Shown: piece after piece, positions 43,865-55,163 of the stretch
Numbering within the stretch: position 1 is the first letter of the stretch
How the letters are laid out: each line of letters starts with the position of its first letter
Origin: Mycobacteriaceae bacterium
GTDB taxonomy: Bacteria; Actinomycetota; Actinomycetes; Mycobacteriales; Mycobacteriaceae
Reading direction: 5' to 3'
Assembly (NCBI GenBank): GCA_019245755.1
Contig: JAFARC010000024.1
Span: 1 to 64,000, forward strand
DNA: 64,000 nt
Position numbers and translations under genes: made by a program
The notes under the pieces: generated by a model
What the model was told of the DNA's origin: nothing
Seen by the model: only the letters and a program-made list of their open reading frames with translations
Database searches by the model: none

Positions 43865-43887
43865 GTTTTCGACTTATAATCGAAAAC
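43865..43887. promoter_or_regulatory. NrtR-type operator spanning the nrtR/nadA promoter
   Basis: A perfect inverted repeat, GTTTTCGA-N7-TCGAAAAC, ends directly at the nrtR ATG. The spacer contains a perfect TATAAT (43875-43880), placing the nrtR start 7 nt downstream, so nrtR is probably leaderless and autorepressed. The same site would cover the nadA promoter. Regulation of nadABC by NrtR is known in mycobacteria; this site is read directly from sequence. Confidence 0.8.
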
Positions 43888-44580
43888 ATGCCACATGGTA
43901 ACACCGCGCACGAGGTGCTGGCCGTCGTGTTCCAGATTCGCCACCTGGGCACGCCGAAGCCGCAGCTCAGCGTGCTGCTGTGGGAGCGGGCGATGAACCC
44001 ACAGCGGGGGGCGTGGTCGCTGCCGGGCGGTCGGCTGCGTCACGACGAGGACATGACCAGTTCGGTCCGCCGTCAACTGGCCGAGAAGGTCGACCTGCGT
44101 GAGCTGACCCACCTCGAGCAGCTCGCGGTGTTCTCCGACCCGGCCCGCGTGCCCGACACCCGCACCATCGCGTCGACGTTCCTCGGGCTGGTGCCCTCCC
44201 CCGCCACCCCCGCGCTGCCGCCCGACACCCGCTGGCATCCCGTCAACGCGCTGCCTCCGATGGCTTTCGACCACGGCACGATGATCGCCCACGCCCGCGC
44301 CAGGCTGGTCGCGAAGCTGTCCTACACGAACCTCGGATTCGCCTTGGCGCCGAAGGAATTCGCGCTGTCGACGTTGCGTGACATCTATGGTGCCGCGCTC
44401 GGCTACCAGGTGGACGCGACGAACCTGCAGCGGGTGCTGGCACGGCGCGGGGTCATCTCGCCGACCGGCACCACCGCCAGGTCGGGCCGCAGCGGCGGGC
44501 GGCCCGCCGCGCTGTACCGGTTCACCGATTCCCGGTTGCGCGTCACCGACGAATTCGCCGCACTTCGACCGCCCGGGTGA
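43888..44580 (+). CDS. nrtR: NAD biosynthesis repressor NrtR (Nudix-related; Rv1593c-like)
   Basis: 230 residues. The N-terminal Nudix-like domain (residues about 10-140) has a degenerate Nudix box: the [28 protein letters not shown] segment lacks the REUxEE catalytic pattern, so it is a ligand sensor (ADP-ribose or related) rather than a hydrolase. The C-terminal winged-helix region contains [31 protein letters not shown]. It represses nadABC, which it faces. Start at 43888 is directly after the operator. It corresponds to Rv1593c. Confidence 0.9.
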   Translation: MPHGNTAHEVLAVVFQIRHLGTPKPQLSVLLWERAMNPQRGAWSLPGGRLRHDEDMTSSVRRQLAEKVDLRELTHLEQLAVFSDPARVPDTRTIASTFLGLVPSPATPALPPDTRWHPVNALPPMAFDHGTMIAHARARLVAKLSYTNLGFALAPKEFALSTLRDIYGAALGYQVDATNLQRVLARRGVISPTGTTARSGRSGGRPAALYRFTDSRLRVTDEFAALRPPG

Positions 44581-44646
44581 GTCGATTGGGATTTTAACGT
44601 CTTCTTAAGGAAGAATGGCCGGTTGGTCACGAAGGAGTGTCAACCT

Positions 44647-45996
44647 ATGGACTCTGCCAGCATGGCCGCCGCGACCGGCCCCGACTGGATCGGCTATGCC
44701 CCGCACCACGAGCTGCAGCGCGGGCGTCCGCTGCTGCCGGAGCATGACCCGTTCTACCAGCCGCCGCCCGGCTACCAGCACGCCAGGCCCGGCACCGTGC
44801 TGCGGTCCCGCGAGGTCGAGCTGGCCTTTCTCGGGCTCATCCCGCAGCAGTTCACCGCCACCCAGCTGCTGTACCGCAGCACCGACATGCACGGGCGGCC
44901 CGAGGCCACGGTGACGACCGTGCTGGTGCCCACGGAACGCGGGCCCGAGGCGATGTGCCCGCTGGTTTCGTACCAGTGCGCGATCGACGCGGTGGCCGCG
45001 CGGTGCTTTCCCTCGTACGCGCTGCGGCGCGGTGCCAAAGCCGTCGGCGCGCTGGCGCAGTTGGAGTTCTTGCTGATCGCCGCGGCGCTGGCGGAGGGCT
45101 GGGCCGTGTCGGTGCCCGACCACGAAGGCGCGCACGGCTCGTGGGGCACACCGTATGAGCCGGGCTACCGAGTCCTCGACGGCATCCGCGCCGCGCTGCG
45201 CTGCGAGCGGTTGGGCCTGTCCGCCGGCGCGACGGTCGGGCTGTGGGGCTACTCCGGCGGCGGGCTGGCATCCGCGTGGGCCGCCGAAGTGGCCGCCGAC
45301 TACGCACCCGAACTCGGCATCGTCGGCGCCGTGCTCGGCTCGCCGGTCGGCGACCTGGGGCACGCGTTCAAGCGGCTCAACGGCACCTTCTACTCCGGCC
45401 TGCCGGCCATGGTGGTCGCCGCCCTGGGCCACGCCTTCCCCGAGCTGGACCGGGTGCTCCAGCGGCACGCCACCGACGAGGGCCGCGCGCTGCTGCAGTC
45501 GCTGGAGAAGATGACCACCATCCCCGCCGTGCTGCGGATGGCGCACCAGAACATGGATTCCTACGTCGACCGGCCGCTGGAGGACATCCTCGACGAGCCG
45601 GAGGTCCAGTACGTCTTCGACAGCATCCGGCTCGGCACCGCGACCCCGTCTGCGCCGGTGCTGCTCGTGCAGGCGGTGCACGACAAGATCGTGGGCGTGG
45701 ACGACATCGACGAGCTCGCCGAAACCTACCGCGCCGGCGGGGCCTCGGTCACCTATCACCGGGACCTGTTCAGCGAGCACATGTTGCTGCACCCGATGTC
45801 GGCGCCGATGACGTTGCGGTGGCTGAGCGACCGCTTCGCCGGCCGGTCGCTCGACGAACACCTAATGCGCACCACCTGGCCCACGCTGTTCAACCCCTCG
45901 ACCTACAAGGGCATGATCCAACTAGGGTTGATCGCCGCCAAGGTCATCACGGGCCGGCAGCTCAAGCGCCGCCCACTTTCGGAGGCCGACGCGTAG
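44647..45996 (+). CDS. Secretory lipase (LIP) family protein (Rv1592c-like)
   Basis: 449 residues. The alpha/beta-hydrolase nucleophile elbow is GYSGGG (Ser in GxSxG) near residue 200. The Asp is probably in the [10 protein letters not shown] region and the His in FSEHMLLHP. The LIP family includes fungal secreted lipases and mycobacterial lipases, but no signal peptide is visible here. It likely hydrolyses short- or medium-chain lipid esters. ATG 44647 has GAAGGAG 9 nt upstream. The following nitronate-monooxygenase gene starts 11 bp after the stop, so they form an operon. Corresponds to Rv1592c. Confidence 0.85.
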   Translation: MDSASMAAATGPDWIGYAPHHELQRGRPLLPEHDPFYQPPPGYQHARPGTVLRSREVELAFLGLIPQQFTATQLLYRSTDMHGRPEATVTTVLVPTERGPEAMCPLVSYQCAIDAVAARCFPSYALRRGAKAVGALAQLEFLLIAAALAEGWAVSVPDHEGAHGSWGTPYEPGYRVLDGIRAALRCERLGLSAGATVGLWGYSGGGLASAWAAEVAADYAPELGIVGAVLGSPVGDLGHAFKRLNGTFYSGLPAMVVAALGHAFPELDRVLQRHATDEGRALLQSLEKMTTIPAVLRMAHQNMDSYVDRPLEDILDEPEVQYVFDSIRLGTATPSAPVLLVQAVHDKIVGVDDIDELAETYRAGGASVTYHRDLFSEHMLLHPMSAPMTLRWLSDRFAGRSLDEHLMRTTWPTLFNPSTYKGMIQLGLIAAKVITGRQLKRRPLSEADA

Positions 45997-46007
45997 GGAG
46001 ATTCCCG

Positions 46008-47129
46008 ATGAAGACCGCGATCTGCGAAATGCTCGGAATCGACCTGCCGCTGCTGGCGTTCAGCCACTGCCGCGACGTGGTCGCCGCCGTCACCAACGCG
46101 GGCGGCTTCGGCGTGTTGGGCGCGTCGACCCACACTCCGGAAGAGCTGGAGCGGGAGCTCGGGTGGATCGACGCCGAGGTGGGCGCCAAGCCCTACGGCG
46201 TGGACATCATCGTGCCGGAGAAATACACCGGCAAGGGCCAGCGCCTGAGCTCCGAGCAGGTGGCCGAGATGATCCCGGCCGAGCACCGCCGGTACGTCGC
46301 GGCGCTGCTCGAAGGCCACGGCATCGCGCCGATCGAGCGGTTACGTCCGCCGCGGGTGGCGATCTCCGACGACGCCGGCGACGCGCTGCTGGGGGTGGCT
46401 TTCTCACATCCGATCAAGCTGATCGCCAACGCGCTCGGCCGGCCGCCCGCGTCGATGCTGGAGGCGGGCAGGGCGCACGGGGTGCCGGTCGCCGCGCTGG
46501 TCGGCGCGCGCGAGCACGCGATCAGGCAGGTCGAGGCCGGCGTCGACATTCTCGTCGCGGCCGGGACCGAGGCGGGCGGGCACTGCGGCGAGGTGACCAC
46601 GATGGTGCTGGTGCCCGAGGTGATCGAGGCGATCCGGCCGATCCGCGACGTCCCGGTGCTGGCCGCGGGCGGCATCGTCACCGGCCGGCAGATGGCGGCC
46701 GCGGTCGCAATGGGCGCTGCAGGCGCCTGGACCGGGTCGGTGTGGCTGACAACCGAAGAGGCCGAGACCGCCCCGTACACCAAGCAGCGGATGCTGGCGG
46801 CCAGCTCCCGCGACACCGTCCGCTCGACCTGCCGGACCGGCAAACCGACGCGGCAGCTGAAGTCGGACTGGACCCAGGCCTGGGAGTCCGGCGCGGGACC
46901 GGATCCGCTGCCGATGCCGCTGCAGTCGATGCTCAGCGAGCCGGTGCTGCGCCGGGTCGACACCCTGGCCGCCAACGGTGACGCGGGCGCCCAAGCCCTG
47001 GCCACCTACTGGGTAGGGCAGGGCGTCGGGCTGATGAACAGCGTCAAGCCGGCGCGCCAGGTGGTCTACGAATTCGCCCAGGACTACCTGCAGGCCGCCG
47101 AACGGCTAGCCGACAGCCTCGGGGACTGA
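46008..47129 (+). CDS. Nitronate monooxygenase-like FMN enzyme
   Basis: 373 residues, a TIM-barrel FMN protein of the 2-nitropropane dioxygenase/FabK group. Landmarks: GGFGVLGASTHTPEELERELGW at the N-terminus, AAGTEAGGHCGEVTTMVLVPEV (with the conserved His in GGH), and the FMN-phosphate loops PVLAAGGIVTGRQMAAAVAMGAAGAWTGS. The reaction could be nitronate oxidation or an enoyl-reductase-like step; substrate is unknown. GGGAG upstream of the ATG. It overlaps the convergent DUF2567 gene by 24 bp. Confidence 0.8.
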   Translation: MKTAICEMLGIDLPLLAFSHCRDVVAAVTNAGGFGVLGASTHTPEELERELGWIDAEVGAKPYGVDIIVPEKYTGKGQRLSSEQVAEMIPAEHRRYVAALLEGHGIAPIERLRPPRVAISDDAGDALLGVAFSHPIKLIANALGRPPASMLEAGRAHGVPVAALVGAREHAIRQVEAGVDILVAAGTEAGGHCGEVTTMVLVPEVIEAIRPIRDVPVLAAGGIVTGRQMAAAVAMGAAGAWTGSVWLTTEEAETAPYTKQRMLAASSRDTVRSTCRTGKPTRQLKSDWTQAWESGAGPDPLPMPLQSMLSEPVLRRVDTLAANGDAGAQALATYWVGQGVGLMNSVKPARQVVYEFAQDYLQAAERLADSLGD

Positions 47130-47678
47130 CGGCTCGGCGCCGTCACCGACGTCGAGGTCGTCGTGCGCCGACGCCGCCACCATCGTGGCGTAGGTCAGCG
47201 CCGCGGCGGCGGCCGGCAGCAGCAGCGTCGCCAGCACCTGCAGTGGCGCGTGGCCGAAGAACACCGTCGACGCCTCGGTGACGTAATACACCCGGTGCTG
47301 CGGCGACACCGGCGCGGTAGCGACGTCGACTGCGCCGTAGCGCAGCCTGGCCAGCCCGGCGCCGACGGCCGCCGCGGCGGCGGCGGCGGCCACGCCGCCG
47401 AACACCAGTCCCGCCACCATCGCCGGGCCGCGGCGCCGCCGCCACTGCCACACCAGCACCGCCGCGACCACCGCGACGGCGATCACCAGGCCGACCATCA
47501 TCACCGCCGAGACGAAGAAGTGGTCCGCCTCGTTGCCGAGATAGACGTGGAGCCGCTGGCCGGACCTGTTGAGTGCGACAACCCCGTGCACCGGCGGAGC
47601 GACCAGCACCCACACACCCCCGAGCAGCGCACCCGCGACCGCGAGCCCGGCCACCACCACCACGACCGCACGCCTCAT
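47106..47678 (-). CDS. DUF2567 membrane protein (Rv1591-like)
   Basis: 190 residues from the ATG at 47678. Four hydrophobic helices: residues about 5-28, 57-77, 87-110 and 140-170. A basic loop ([11 protein letters not shown]) sits on the cytosolic side. The first extracytoplasmic loop contains [20 protein letters not shown]. Function unknown. Its start overlaps the bsaP stop (ATGA), so it is coupled to the biotin-auxiliary gene, as in M. tuberculosis Rv1590-Rv1591. Confidence 0.8.
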   Translation of the reverse strand: MRRAVVVVVAGLAVAGALLGGVWVLVAPPVHGVVALNRSGQRLHVYLGNEADHFFVSAVMMVGLVIAVAVVAAVLVWQWRRRRGPAMVAGLVFGGVAAAAAAAAVGAGLARLRYGAVDVATAPVSPQHRVYYVTEASTVFFGHAPLQVLATLLLPAAAAALTYATMVAASAHDDLDVGDGAEPSVPEAVG

Positions 47679-47878
47679 CGGCGCGCCGGTCGGTCGGTGG
47701 AGTCGACGCGCCCGTGCCGAGAGCACTGCGCCCACCAACCGTCAGGACGAACCTGCACCACCATCCGTCGGCCACACTCGGCGCAAAACCGTGGCGGCTC
47801 CAGCCCGAGCTGCGCGGCCACCGGCACCCGGTCTTGTTCCCGGGTTTGCTCCGGTTCGCCGGTGTAGACATTGAACAT
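47675..47878 (-). CDS. bsaP: Biotin synthase auxiliary protein
   Basis: 67 residues. Cys-rich core [18 protein letters not shown] followed by WWAQCSRHG: three cysteines in a CxxC...C arrangement with a nearby His, suited to an iron-sulfur or zinc site. It matches Rv1590, the family shown to be needed for biotin synthase activity in mycobacteria. AGGGA lies 8 nt before the ATG. In M. tuberculosis the gene directly follows bioB, but here a repeat-protein gene lies between them, so bsaP may need its own promoter. It is coupled to the DUF2567 gene. Confidence 0.85.
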   Translation of the reverse strand: MFNVYTGEPEQTREQDRVPVAAQLGLEPPRFCAECGRRMVVQVRPDGWWAQCSRHGRVDSTDRPARR

Positions 47879-48012
47879 CGGATTAGTCCCTACCCGACGC
47901 GCTGACCTGCGCCGACGCCGCGATCATGGCTCAATCGTCCGCAGATCGTCCGCAGGAGTTTCGAGCCGGGCCGCGATCACTTTACCGACCGCCGCGCGGG
48001 TGGACTCAGCGG

Positions 48013-48777
48013 TCAGGGCTTGTGCTTGTTGTTGCCGACCGTGGTGACCTGGATATTGCTGCCGGGGCCGGCGATCGCGCGGCTGTGGTTGCCGAACACG
48101 CGTGCGGTGTTGTTGTCGCCGAGTACGGCGTCTGCTTCGCTGCCATTGCCGACCACCAGGGCGGTGTTGTTGTTGCCGGCTACCGGTGGCCCGCCGCTGC
48201 CCGCTGCCGCCGCGCCGCTGCCCTCGCCGAACACCTGGGCCGTGTTGTTGTTGCCGAAATTGGCGAGTGCGGTGCTGCGGTTGCCGAATGCGGTCGCGGT
48301 GTTGCCGCTGCCGTGCGTTGCTTGGGCGATGGTGCCGTTGCCGACCGCAATGGCCGTGTTGTCGTTGCTGGGACCGCCATCGCTGGTGCTGGGTCCAAAC
48401 CCTGCCTGCGCCGAGGTGGGGGTGGGGCCGACGACAGGGTTGTTGCCCGGGTTGCCGATCGCGATGGCCGTGTTGTGGGTGCCGTTCGTTGCGGTGGCGT
48501 TGGCGCCGTTGCCGATCGCGATGGCGGTGTCGAAGCCACCACTGGCCGCCGCCGTGGTGTGGGGGCCGATTCCGACAGCGATGTCGGTCGGGGTGGTGGC
48601 TGAGCAACCGGAACCGAGATCGATGCTCCCCGCCGCCGCGCACGACGCGTTCGCGACCGCAGGGGAACTCAGTGAACCCACCGCCAACGCGCCCGAGGCC
48701 AGCGCGCCTACCAGCAATCCACCCACCAGCCCCGAGTGGTTGTGGGCAGCGGTTGGCACCGCCCTGTGTCGACCCAT
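48013..48777 (-). CDS. Exported beta-roll-like repeat protein inserted in the biotin cluster
   Basis: 254 residues. A signal peptide of about 43 residues (hydrophobic GGLLVGALASGALAVGSL, then ANASC) is followed by repeats of about 22 residues with the core NTAxxxGNxSxAxA, for example NTAIAIGNGANATA, NTAIAVGNGTIAQA, NTATAFGNRSTALA and NTARVFGNHSRAIA. This pattern resembles the left-handed beta-roll of YadA-type adhesin heads, but no stalk or membrane anchor follows; the C-terminus is short (TTVGNNKHKP). GAGAGGAG precedes the ATG. It has its own likely promoter and separates bsaP from bioB. Function unknown; surface or periplasmic display is inference. Confidence 0.75.
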   Translation of the reverse strand: MGRHRAVPTAAHNHSGLVGGLLVGALASGALAVGSLSSPAVANASCAAAGSIDLGSGCSATTPTDIAVGIGPHTTAAASGGFDTAIAIGNGANATATNGTHNTAIAIGNPGNNPVVGPTPTSAQAGFGPSTSDGGPSNDNTAIAVGNGTIAQATHGSGNTATAFGNRSTALANFGNNNTAQVFGEGSGAAAAGSGGPPVAGNNNTALVVGNGSEADAVLGDNNTARVFGNHSRAIAGPGSNIQVTTVGNNKHKP

Positions 48778-48831
48778 CAGGTTGGCTCCTCTCGGGCAGC
48801 TGGCAGCCCACACGACCGCCGTACGGCAAGG

Positions 48832-48837
48832 AACCTA
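48832..48837 (-). promoter_or_regulatory. Possible -10 (TAGGTT) for the repeat-protein gene
   Basis: TAGGTT on the minus strand, about 55 nt before the ATG, fits TAnnnT. A TTGCCC about 20 bp further upstream could be a suboptimal -35. It suggests transcription independent of bioB. Confidence 0.3.
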
Positions 48838-48970
48838 ACACCGAATCGTCTCAGTCCGGGCAAATGCGATCTGCCAATTGACGAATCAGGATGGAATTGT
48901 TGATGCCCTAGCTAGTAATACTCGGGTACCAACGCCCCGGATGATGTTGACGTTGAAGGTGCCTACCTGT

Positions 48971-50637
<1,667 letters not shown>

Positions 50638-51470
50638 CGACCCACCCGAGGCTCTCGAGCTTTCGAAGCCGGCCGATGTCCCTGACGTATTGCCTGCGCT
50701 CGGTGCGGTGCTGATCGCCGTCGTACTCAACGGCGACTCCGACCTCCTGCCAGCCCATGTCGAGCATGGCCACCAGGTGCCAATTCTCATGCACCGGAAT
50801 CTGGGTGGCCGGCGCGGGGAACCCGGCATCGATCAACAGCAAGCGCAGCCAGGTCTCCTTCGGCGAGGCGGCGCCGCCGTCGACGAGCGGCAGCACACTC
50901 CTGAGCTGGCGCACACCGGGTGATCCGCGATGCCGGGTGGCCAGCCCGCCCACGGTCGCCCTGGAAAACGGCGTCGCTCTCATGAGCGCATCGAGGCGCG
51001 CGAGGGCCTGGGCGCGGGGCAGATGGCGGCCGAGGTCGAATGCGGTGCGGGCCGGTGTCGTCACGGGTAACCCAGCCACACGGGTGATCTCGTCGTTCGC
51101 CAGCATCTCGTTGCGGACCAGGAGACCGCGCTGTGGGCGCGAGCTCTTGAAGATGAGCTCGATGGGCACATCGGCGTCGATCCACCTGGCGCCGTGCAGC
51201 GCCGCGGCTGCGGCACCGGCCACCACCGCACGCCGGCGTGACCATAACCAGGCGCCACGCGTGCGGTCACGCAGGGTGGGCTCCCGGCCTTTGGGGACGA
51301 AGACGTCGCGGAAGATGGGCTTGTACCAGCGGCGCAACTGATATTCGGTGAGCCCGCCCGCGACGGCCTCGCTGCCGATCAACACCTCCGCCATGCCCCG
51401 ATCGTGGCCCTGGGCACCGACATCTCATCGAGATCGACGCGGGCGCGAAGAAGTGCGAGTGTGGATCTGG

Positions 51471-51995
51471 CTAACGTCGATGTGGATGAGGGATCGGGTA
51501 TTCGACGCGTTTGTTGCCGTCCCAGCGGCGCAGGCCGACCACCGTGGCGGTGATCTCGCGGGCGAGCCTGCGGATTGCGACGGCCGTTGCGACCTGGGCC
51601 GGGTCGACGCGGCGGGCCATGGTGAGGTGCGGGCTCCACTGACCCGGGACGGTGTTGGGTGCCGGCCCTGGCGTCAAGTACGGCAGGCAGATGCGGTACA
51701 CCTCCGCCTGAAGTGCGATGAGCTCCGCGGTCGGCACCACCTGGCGCACCAGGGTGAACCTGGACTCGCCGAAAAGCATCGGCGCGCCGACGGTGCACGG
51801 CAACGGCAGCTGCAGAGTCACCGGGGACAGGAGCTCGTCGACGTGCGCGGCGATCGCGCCGGCGACCACCAGCGTGAGATGCGGCCGGCTGGTCTGAGCC
51901 GGGCAGCGCAGTCCCGCCGCGGAGAGCGCCTGCCATCCCTTCTTCGTCGTTGCCTCGGTGTTCTCGTCGAAGAGCAGCTCGACCGAATGGACCAC
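51471..51995 (-). CDS. 2'-5' RNA ligase/cyclic phosphodiesterase family protein (LigT-like; Rv1571-like)
   Basis: 174 residues. Two HxTx motifs, HLTL near residue 39 and HLTM near residue 123, define the 2H phosphoesterase fold. Members join or open 2'-5' bonds or cyclic phosphates in RNA or nucleotides. The substrate here is unknown. GTG start sharing one base with the bioD stop (TAGTG), so it is part of the bioA-F-D operon. Position matches Rv1571. Confidence 0.82.
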   Translation of the reverse strand: MVHSVELLFDENTEATTKKGWQALSAAGLRCPAQTSRPHLTLVVAGAIAAHVDELLSPVTLQLPLPCTVGAPMLFGESRFTLVRQVVPTAELIALQAEVYRICLPYLTPGPAPNTVPGQWSPHLTMARRVDPAQVATAVAIRRLAREITATVVGLRRWDGNKRVEYPIPHPHRR

Positions 51996-52675
51996 TACGC
52001 GACCAGGCCGGCTAGCCAGCCGGCGTCGACCGCACGCACGCTGAGGCTTGCGAACTCATCGGTGGTCAAGGCGCTCGCTCCGGCCGGCAGGACACATCGC
52101 AGCGGCGCCATTTGGGCCAGCGCAGCCTGGTTGGACTCCTCGAGCACACCGGGGCGCGCCGGCCAGGCGCCGATGACCAGTCCGGCACACTGGACGTCGC
52201 GCGCGGCGAGCGCTTCCAGGGTCAGCGCGGTGTGGTTGAGGGTGCCCAGCTGCGGCGTCGTCACCACCAGTACCGGGGCATGAAGGTCGATGGCCAGCTC
52301 GCGCAGCGTCGTCCCGTCGGACCCCAGCTCAACCAGCAGACCACCGGCGCCCTCGACCAGCGTCAGCTGGCGCGACCGGTCGACGGCCCGCACGAACACG
52401 TCCAGCTCCACCCGAATCGGCAGCGGCCGCGCCGAGCGCTGCGCCGCGGCCGCCGGAGCTAACGGGTCCGGATACCGCCACGAGCCGACCACGTTCGACA
52501 CCCCGGACAACCGGCGCACCTGAACGAGGTCATCGTCGCCGACAGCGGTGCCGGTCTGCACCGGCTTGCACACCACCACGTCGAGGCCGGCCTGCCGTGC
52601 CCGACTGGCCAGCGCCGCGGTGGCGATCGTCTTCCCCACCCCGGTGTCGGTTCCGGTGATCATGAGCACGCTCAC
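51995..52675 (-). CDS. bioD: Dethiobiotin synthetase
   Basis: 226 residues. P-loop GTDTGVGKT at residues about 6-14; CKPVQTG contacts the substrate; [11 protein letters not shown] is conserved. It forms the ureido ring of dethiobiotin from DAPA, CO2 and ATP. GTG start overlapping the bioF stop (GTGA). The longer open frame belongs to bioF's other frame. Confidence 0.95.
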   Translation of the reverse strand: MSVLMITGTDTGVGKTIATAALASRARQAGLDVVVCKPVQTGTAVGDDDLVQVRRLSGVSNVVGSWRYPDPLAPAAAAQRSARPLPIRVELDVFVRAVDRSRQLTLVEGAGGLLVELGSDGTTLRELAIDLHAPVLVVTTPQLGTLNHTALTLEALAARDVQCAGLVIGAWPARPGVLEESNQAALAQMAPLRCVLPAGASALTTDEFASLSVRAVDAGWLAGLVA

Positions 52676-53826
52676 GTGCGGGTCGCGCGGAGCACTTCCG
52701 TCAACACCCGCTGGGCGCTGTGCAGCTCGTCGGTTGTCAGCGACGCCCGCGCCGTCAGCCGCAGCCGCGACGTACCGGGCGGCACCGAGGGTGGCCGGAA
52801 GCAGCCCACCCGCACGCCGCGGTCCAGGCATTCGGTGGCTGCGGCCAGGGCCCGCTCCGGCTCGCCGAGGATCACCGAAATCACCGCCGACCCCGGGGTT
52901 TCGGCCACGCCGCAGGCGCGGGCCAGCGCGGCGGCGTTGCGCAGCACGGCCTGCGGCAGGTCGGGCCGGTCGACGAGAACGTGCAACGCGGCCAGCGCAG
53001 CGCCGAGCGCCGCGGGCGCCAGGCCGGTGTCGAAGATGAACGGCCGCGCGGCGTCGATCAGATGGTCGCGCACCGCGACCGGACCCAGCACCGCCCCGCC
53101 CTGGCTGCCCAGCGCCTTCGACAACGTCGTCGTCAGCACGACGTCCGGGGCGCCGGCCAGCCCGACCTCGTGCAGCAGCCCCCGGCCGCCGGTGCCCCGC
53201 ACACCCAGCCCGTGCGCCTCGTCGACCAGCAGCAGCGCACCGTGCCTGCGGCACACGTCGTACAGCCGCGGCAGCGGCGCCAGCGCGCCATCGGCGCTGA
53301 ACACCGAGTCGGTCAGCACCACCGCGCGTTCCTCGGCCCGTCCGATCAGGGCGGCCTCGACCGCATCGACATCGCGGTGCGGGGCGACCACGACCCGGGC
53401 GCGGGACAGCCGGCACGCGTCGACCAGCGACGCGTGGCTGTGCGCGTCGGACACCAGCAGCGCCCCCGGACCGGTCAGCCCGACAACCGCGGCCAGGTTC
53501 GCGGTGTACCCCGAGGAGAACACCAGCCCGGCGCCCACGCCGAGGAAGTCGGCCAGCGTGGACTCGAACTGCTCGTGCAACTCGGTGTTGCCGGACACCA
53601 GCCGCGAGCCGGTCGAACCCGCGCCCCAGGTCCGCAAGGCCTGCACGCCCCCCTCGATCACGGCGGGGTGTTGCGAGAGCCCGAGATAATCGTTAGAGGC
53701 GAGATCTATTTCGGATCCAACCGGCGGCCGCGTCCGTAACGAACGGCGCAGCCCAGCCCGGCGCCGCTGCTGCTCGACGTCGTCGAGCCACGCCAGCGGT
53801 GACATGTCGGCCCGGGCCCTGGTCAT
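52672..53826 (-). CDS. bioF: 8-amino-7-oxononanoate synthase
   Basis: 384 residues, PLP enzyme of the alpha-oxoamine synthase group. The PLP lysine is in [31 protein letters not shown] and VDEAHGLG are typical active-site elements. It condenses pimeloyl-ACP/CoA with alanine. ATG start 6 bp downstream of the bioA stop. Confidence 0.95.
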   Translation of the reverse strand: MTRARADMSPLAWLDDVEQQRRRAGLRRSLRTRPPVGSEIDLASNDYLGLSQHPAVIEGGVQALRTWGAGSTGSRLVSGNTELHEQFESTLADFLGVGAGLVFSSGYTANLAAVVGLTGPGALLVSDAHSHASLVDACRLSRARVVVAPHRDVDAVEAALIGRAEERAVVLTDSVFSADGALAPLPRLYDVCRRHGALLLVDEAHGLGVRGTGGRGLLHEVGLAGAPDVVLTTTLSKALGSQGGAVLGPVAVRDHLIDAARPFIFDTGLAPAALGAALAALHVLVDRPDLPQAVLRNAAALARACGVAETPGSAVISVILGEPERALAAATECLDRGVRVGCFRPPSVPPGTSRLRLTARASLTTDELHSAQRVLTEVLRATRT

Positions 53827-53832
53827 CGCGCT

Positions 53833-55125
53833 CTACCCTAAAGCGCGCGCGGCAGCGACTATGGCGGAGGCCATCCGCTCGATCTGGTCCGGCGCGCAGA
53901 TGTAGGGCGGCATCGCGTAGATCAGGTCCCGGAACGGTCGCAGCCAGACGCCGTGGTCCAGCGCCGCCGCCGTCGCCTGCGGCACGTCCACCGGCCGACG
54001 CATCTGCACCACCCCGATCGCGCCGCGGACCCGCACGTCGGCGACCTGTGGCAGCGCGGCGGCCGGTTTCAGGCCGTCGCGCAGGCCGGCCTCAATCCGG
54101 CACACCCGCGTCCGCCAGTCCTGGCCGAGCAGCAGCTCGACCGAGGCCACCGAAACCGCGCACGCCAGCGCGTTGGCCATGAACGTCGGTCCGTGCATCA
54201 ACGCGCCGGGTTCGCGGGTGCTGATCGTATCCGCGATCTCACGGCTGCACAGCGTCGCGGCCAGCGTGAGGTATCCGCCGGTCAACGCCTTGCCGACGCA
54301 CATGATGTCGGGCGCAACCGCGGCATGGTCGGCGGCGAACAACTCGCCGGTGCGGCCGAACCCGGTCGCGATCTCGTCGAAGATCAGCAGCACGCCGTGG
54401 CGGCGGCACGTTTCGCGCAGGTCGACCAGGTAGCGCGGGTCGTGAAACCGCATCCCGCCCGCCCCCTGCACCACCGGCTCGACGATGACCGCGGCCAGGT
54501 CGCCGGCGTGCTCGGCCAGTTGCGCCTCGAACGCCGCGCTGTAGCCGGGGTCGTAGTCGGTGGGCACCTGCGGGGCGAACACCTGCGGGCTGAGCACGTC
54601 GGTCCACAGCGAATGCATGCCCCCGTCCGGGTCACACACGCTCATCGGGGTGAACGTGTCGCCGTGATAGCCGCCGCGCCACGTCATCAGCCGGTGCTTG
54701 GCCGGCCGGCCGAGGCTGCGCCAGTACTGCAACGCCATCTTGACGGCGACCTCCACCGACACCGAGCCGGAATCCGAGAAGAACACGGTGTCCAGGCCGT
54801 CAGGGGTGATCTCGACCAGCAGCTGCGCCAGCCGGGCCGCGGGCTCGTGGGTGAGCCCGCCGAACATCACGTGGTTCATCGCCCTGAGCTGGGCGGTGAG
54901 CGCCGAGTCCAGCGCGGGATGGCCATGGCCGTGGATCGCGGTCCACCACGAGCTCATCGCGTCGAGGACGTCGACGGGCTGCCCGCCGCGAATCACGGTC
55001 AATTCGGCGCCTCGCGCCCCGACCGCGACCAACGGCGCGGTCGGCGCGACGCCGACAGAGCTGTAGGGGTGCCAGACATGTGCGGCGTCGATCGCGCTGA
55101 TCTCCTCGGGGGTCAACGCCGGCAC
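53833..55125 (-). CDS. bioA: Adenosylmethionine-8-amino-7-oxononanoate aminotransferase
   Basis: 430 residues from a GTG at 55125. Class III PLP aminotransferase using SAM as amino donor; makes DAPA from KAPA. The PLP lysine is in [44 protein letters not shown] and [15 protein letters not shown] are family signatures. A TAGGCT -10 lies 8 nt before the GTG, so it may be leaderless. First gene of bioA-bioF-bioD-ligT. Confidence 0.94.
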   Translation of the reverse strand: MPALTPEEISAIDAAHVWHPYSSVGVAPTAPLVAVGARGAELTVIRGGQPVDVLDAMSSWWTAIHGHGHPALDSALTAQLRAMNHVMFGGLTHEPAARLAQLLVEITPDGLDTVFFSDSGSVSVEVAVKMALQYWRSLGRPAKHRLMTWRGGYHGDTFTPMSVCDPDGGMHSLWTDVLSPQVFAPQVPTDYDPGYSAAFEAQLAEHAGDLAAVIVEPVVQGAGGMRFHDPRYLVDLRETCRRHGVLLIFDEIATGFGRTGELFAADHAAVAPDIMCVGKALTGGYLTLAATLCSREIADTISTREPGALMHGPTFMANALACAVSVASVELLLGQDWRTRVCRIEAGLRDGLKPAAALPQVADVRVRGAIGVVQMRRPVDVPQATAAALDHGVWLRPFRDLIYAMPPYICAPDQIERMASAIVAAARALG

Positions 55126-55133
55126 GGACAACG

Positions 55134-55139
55134 AGCCTA
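55134..55139 (-). promoter_or_regulatory. Probable -10 (TAGGCT) for the bioA operon
   Basis: TAGGCT fits TAnnnT, 8 nt before the GTG start. I do not see a second TGAAC-N3-GTTCA BioQ site in the 38-bp gap to the divergent acyltransferase gene. Confidence 0.4.
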
Positions 55140-55163
55140 ACTTGGGTAGATTGATCGTCGACC

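Noticed and set aside
47924..48841. Second minus-strand frame (305 codons) across the beta-roll gene
   Set aside because: It is Arg/Gln/His-rich with no signal peptide; the overlapping frame has a signal peptide, RBS and ordered repeats. Its last 30 or so codons, beyond the repeat gene, look slightly coding-like (KVIAARLETPADDLRTIEP) but have no start.
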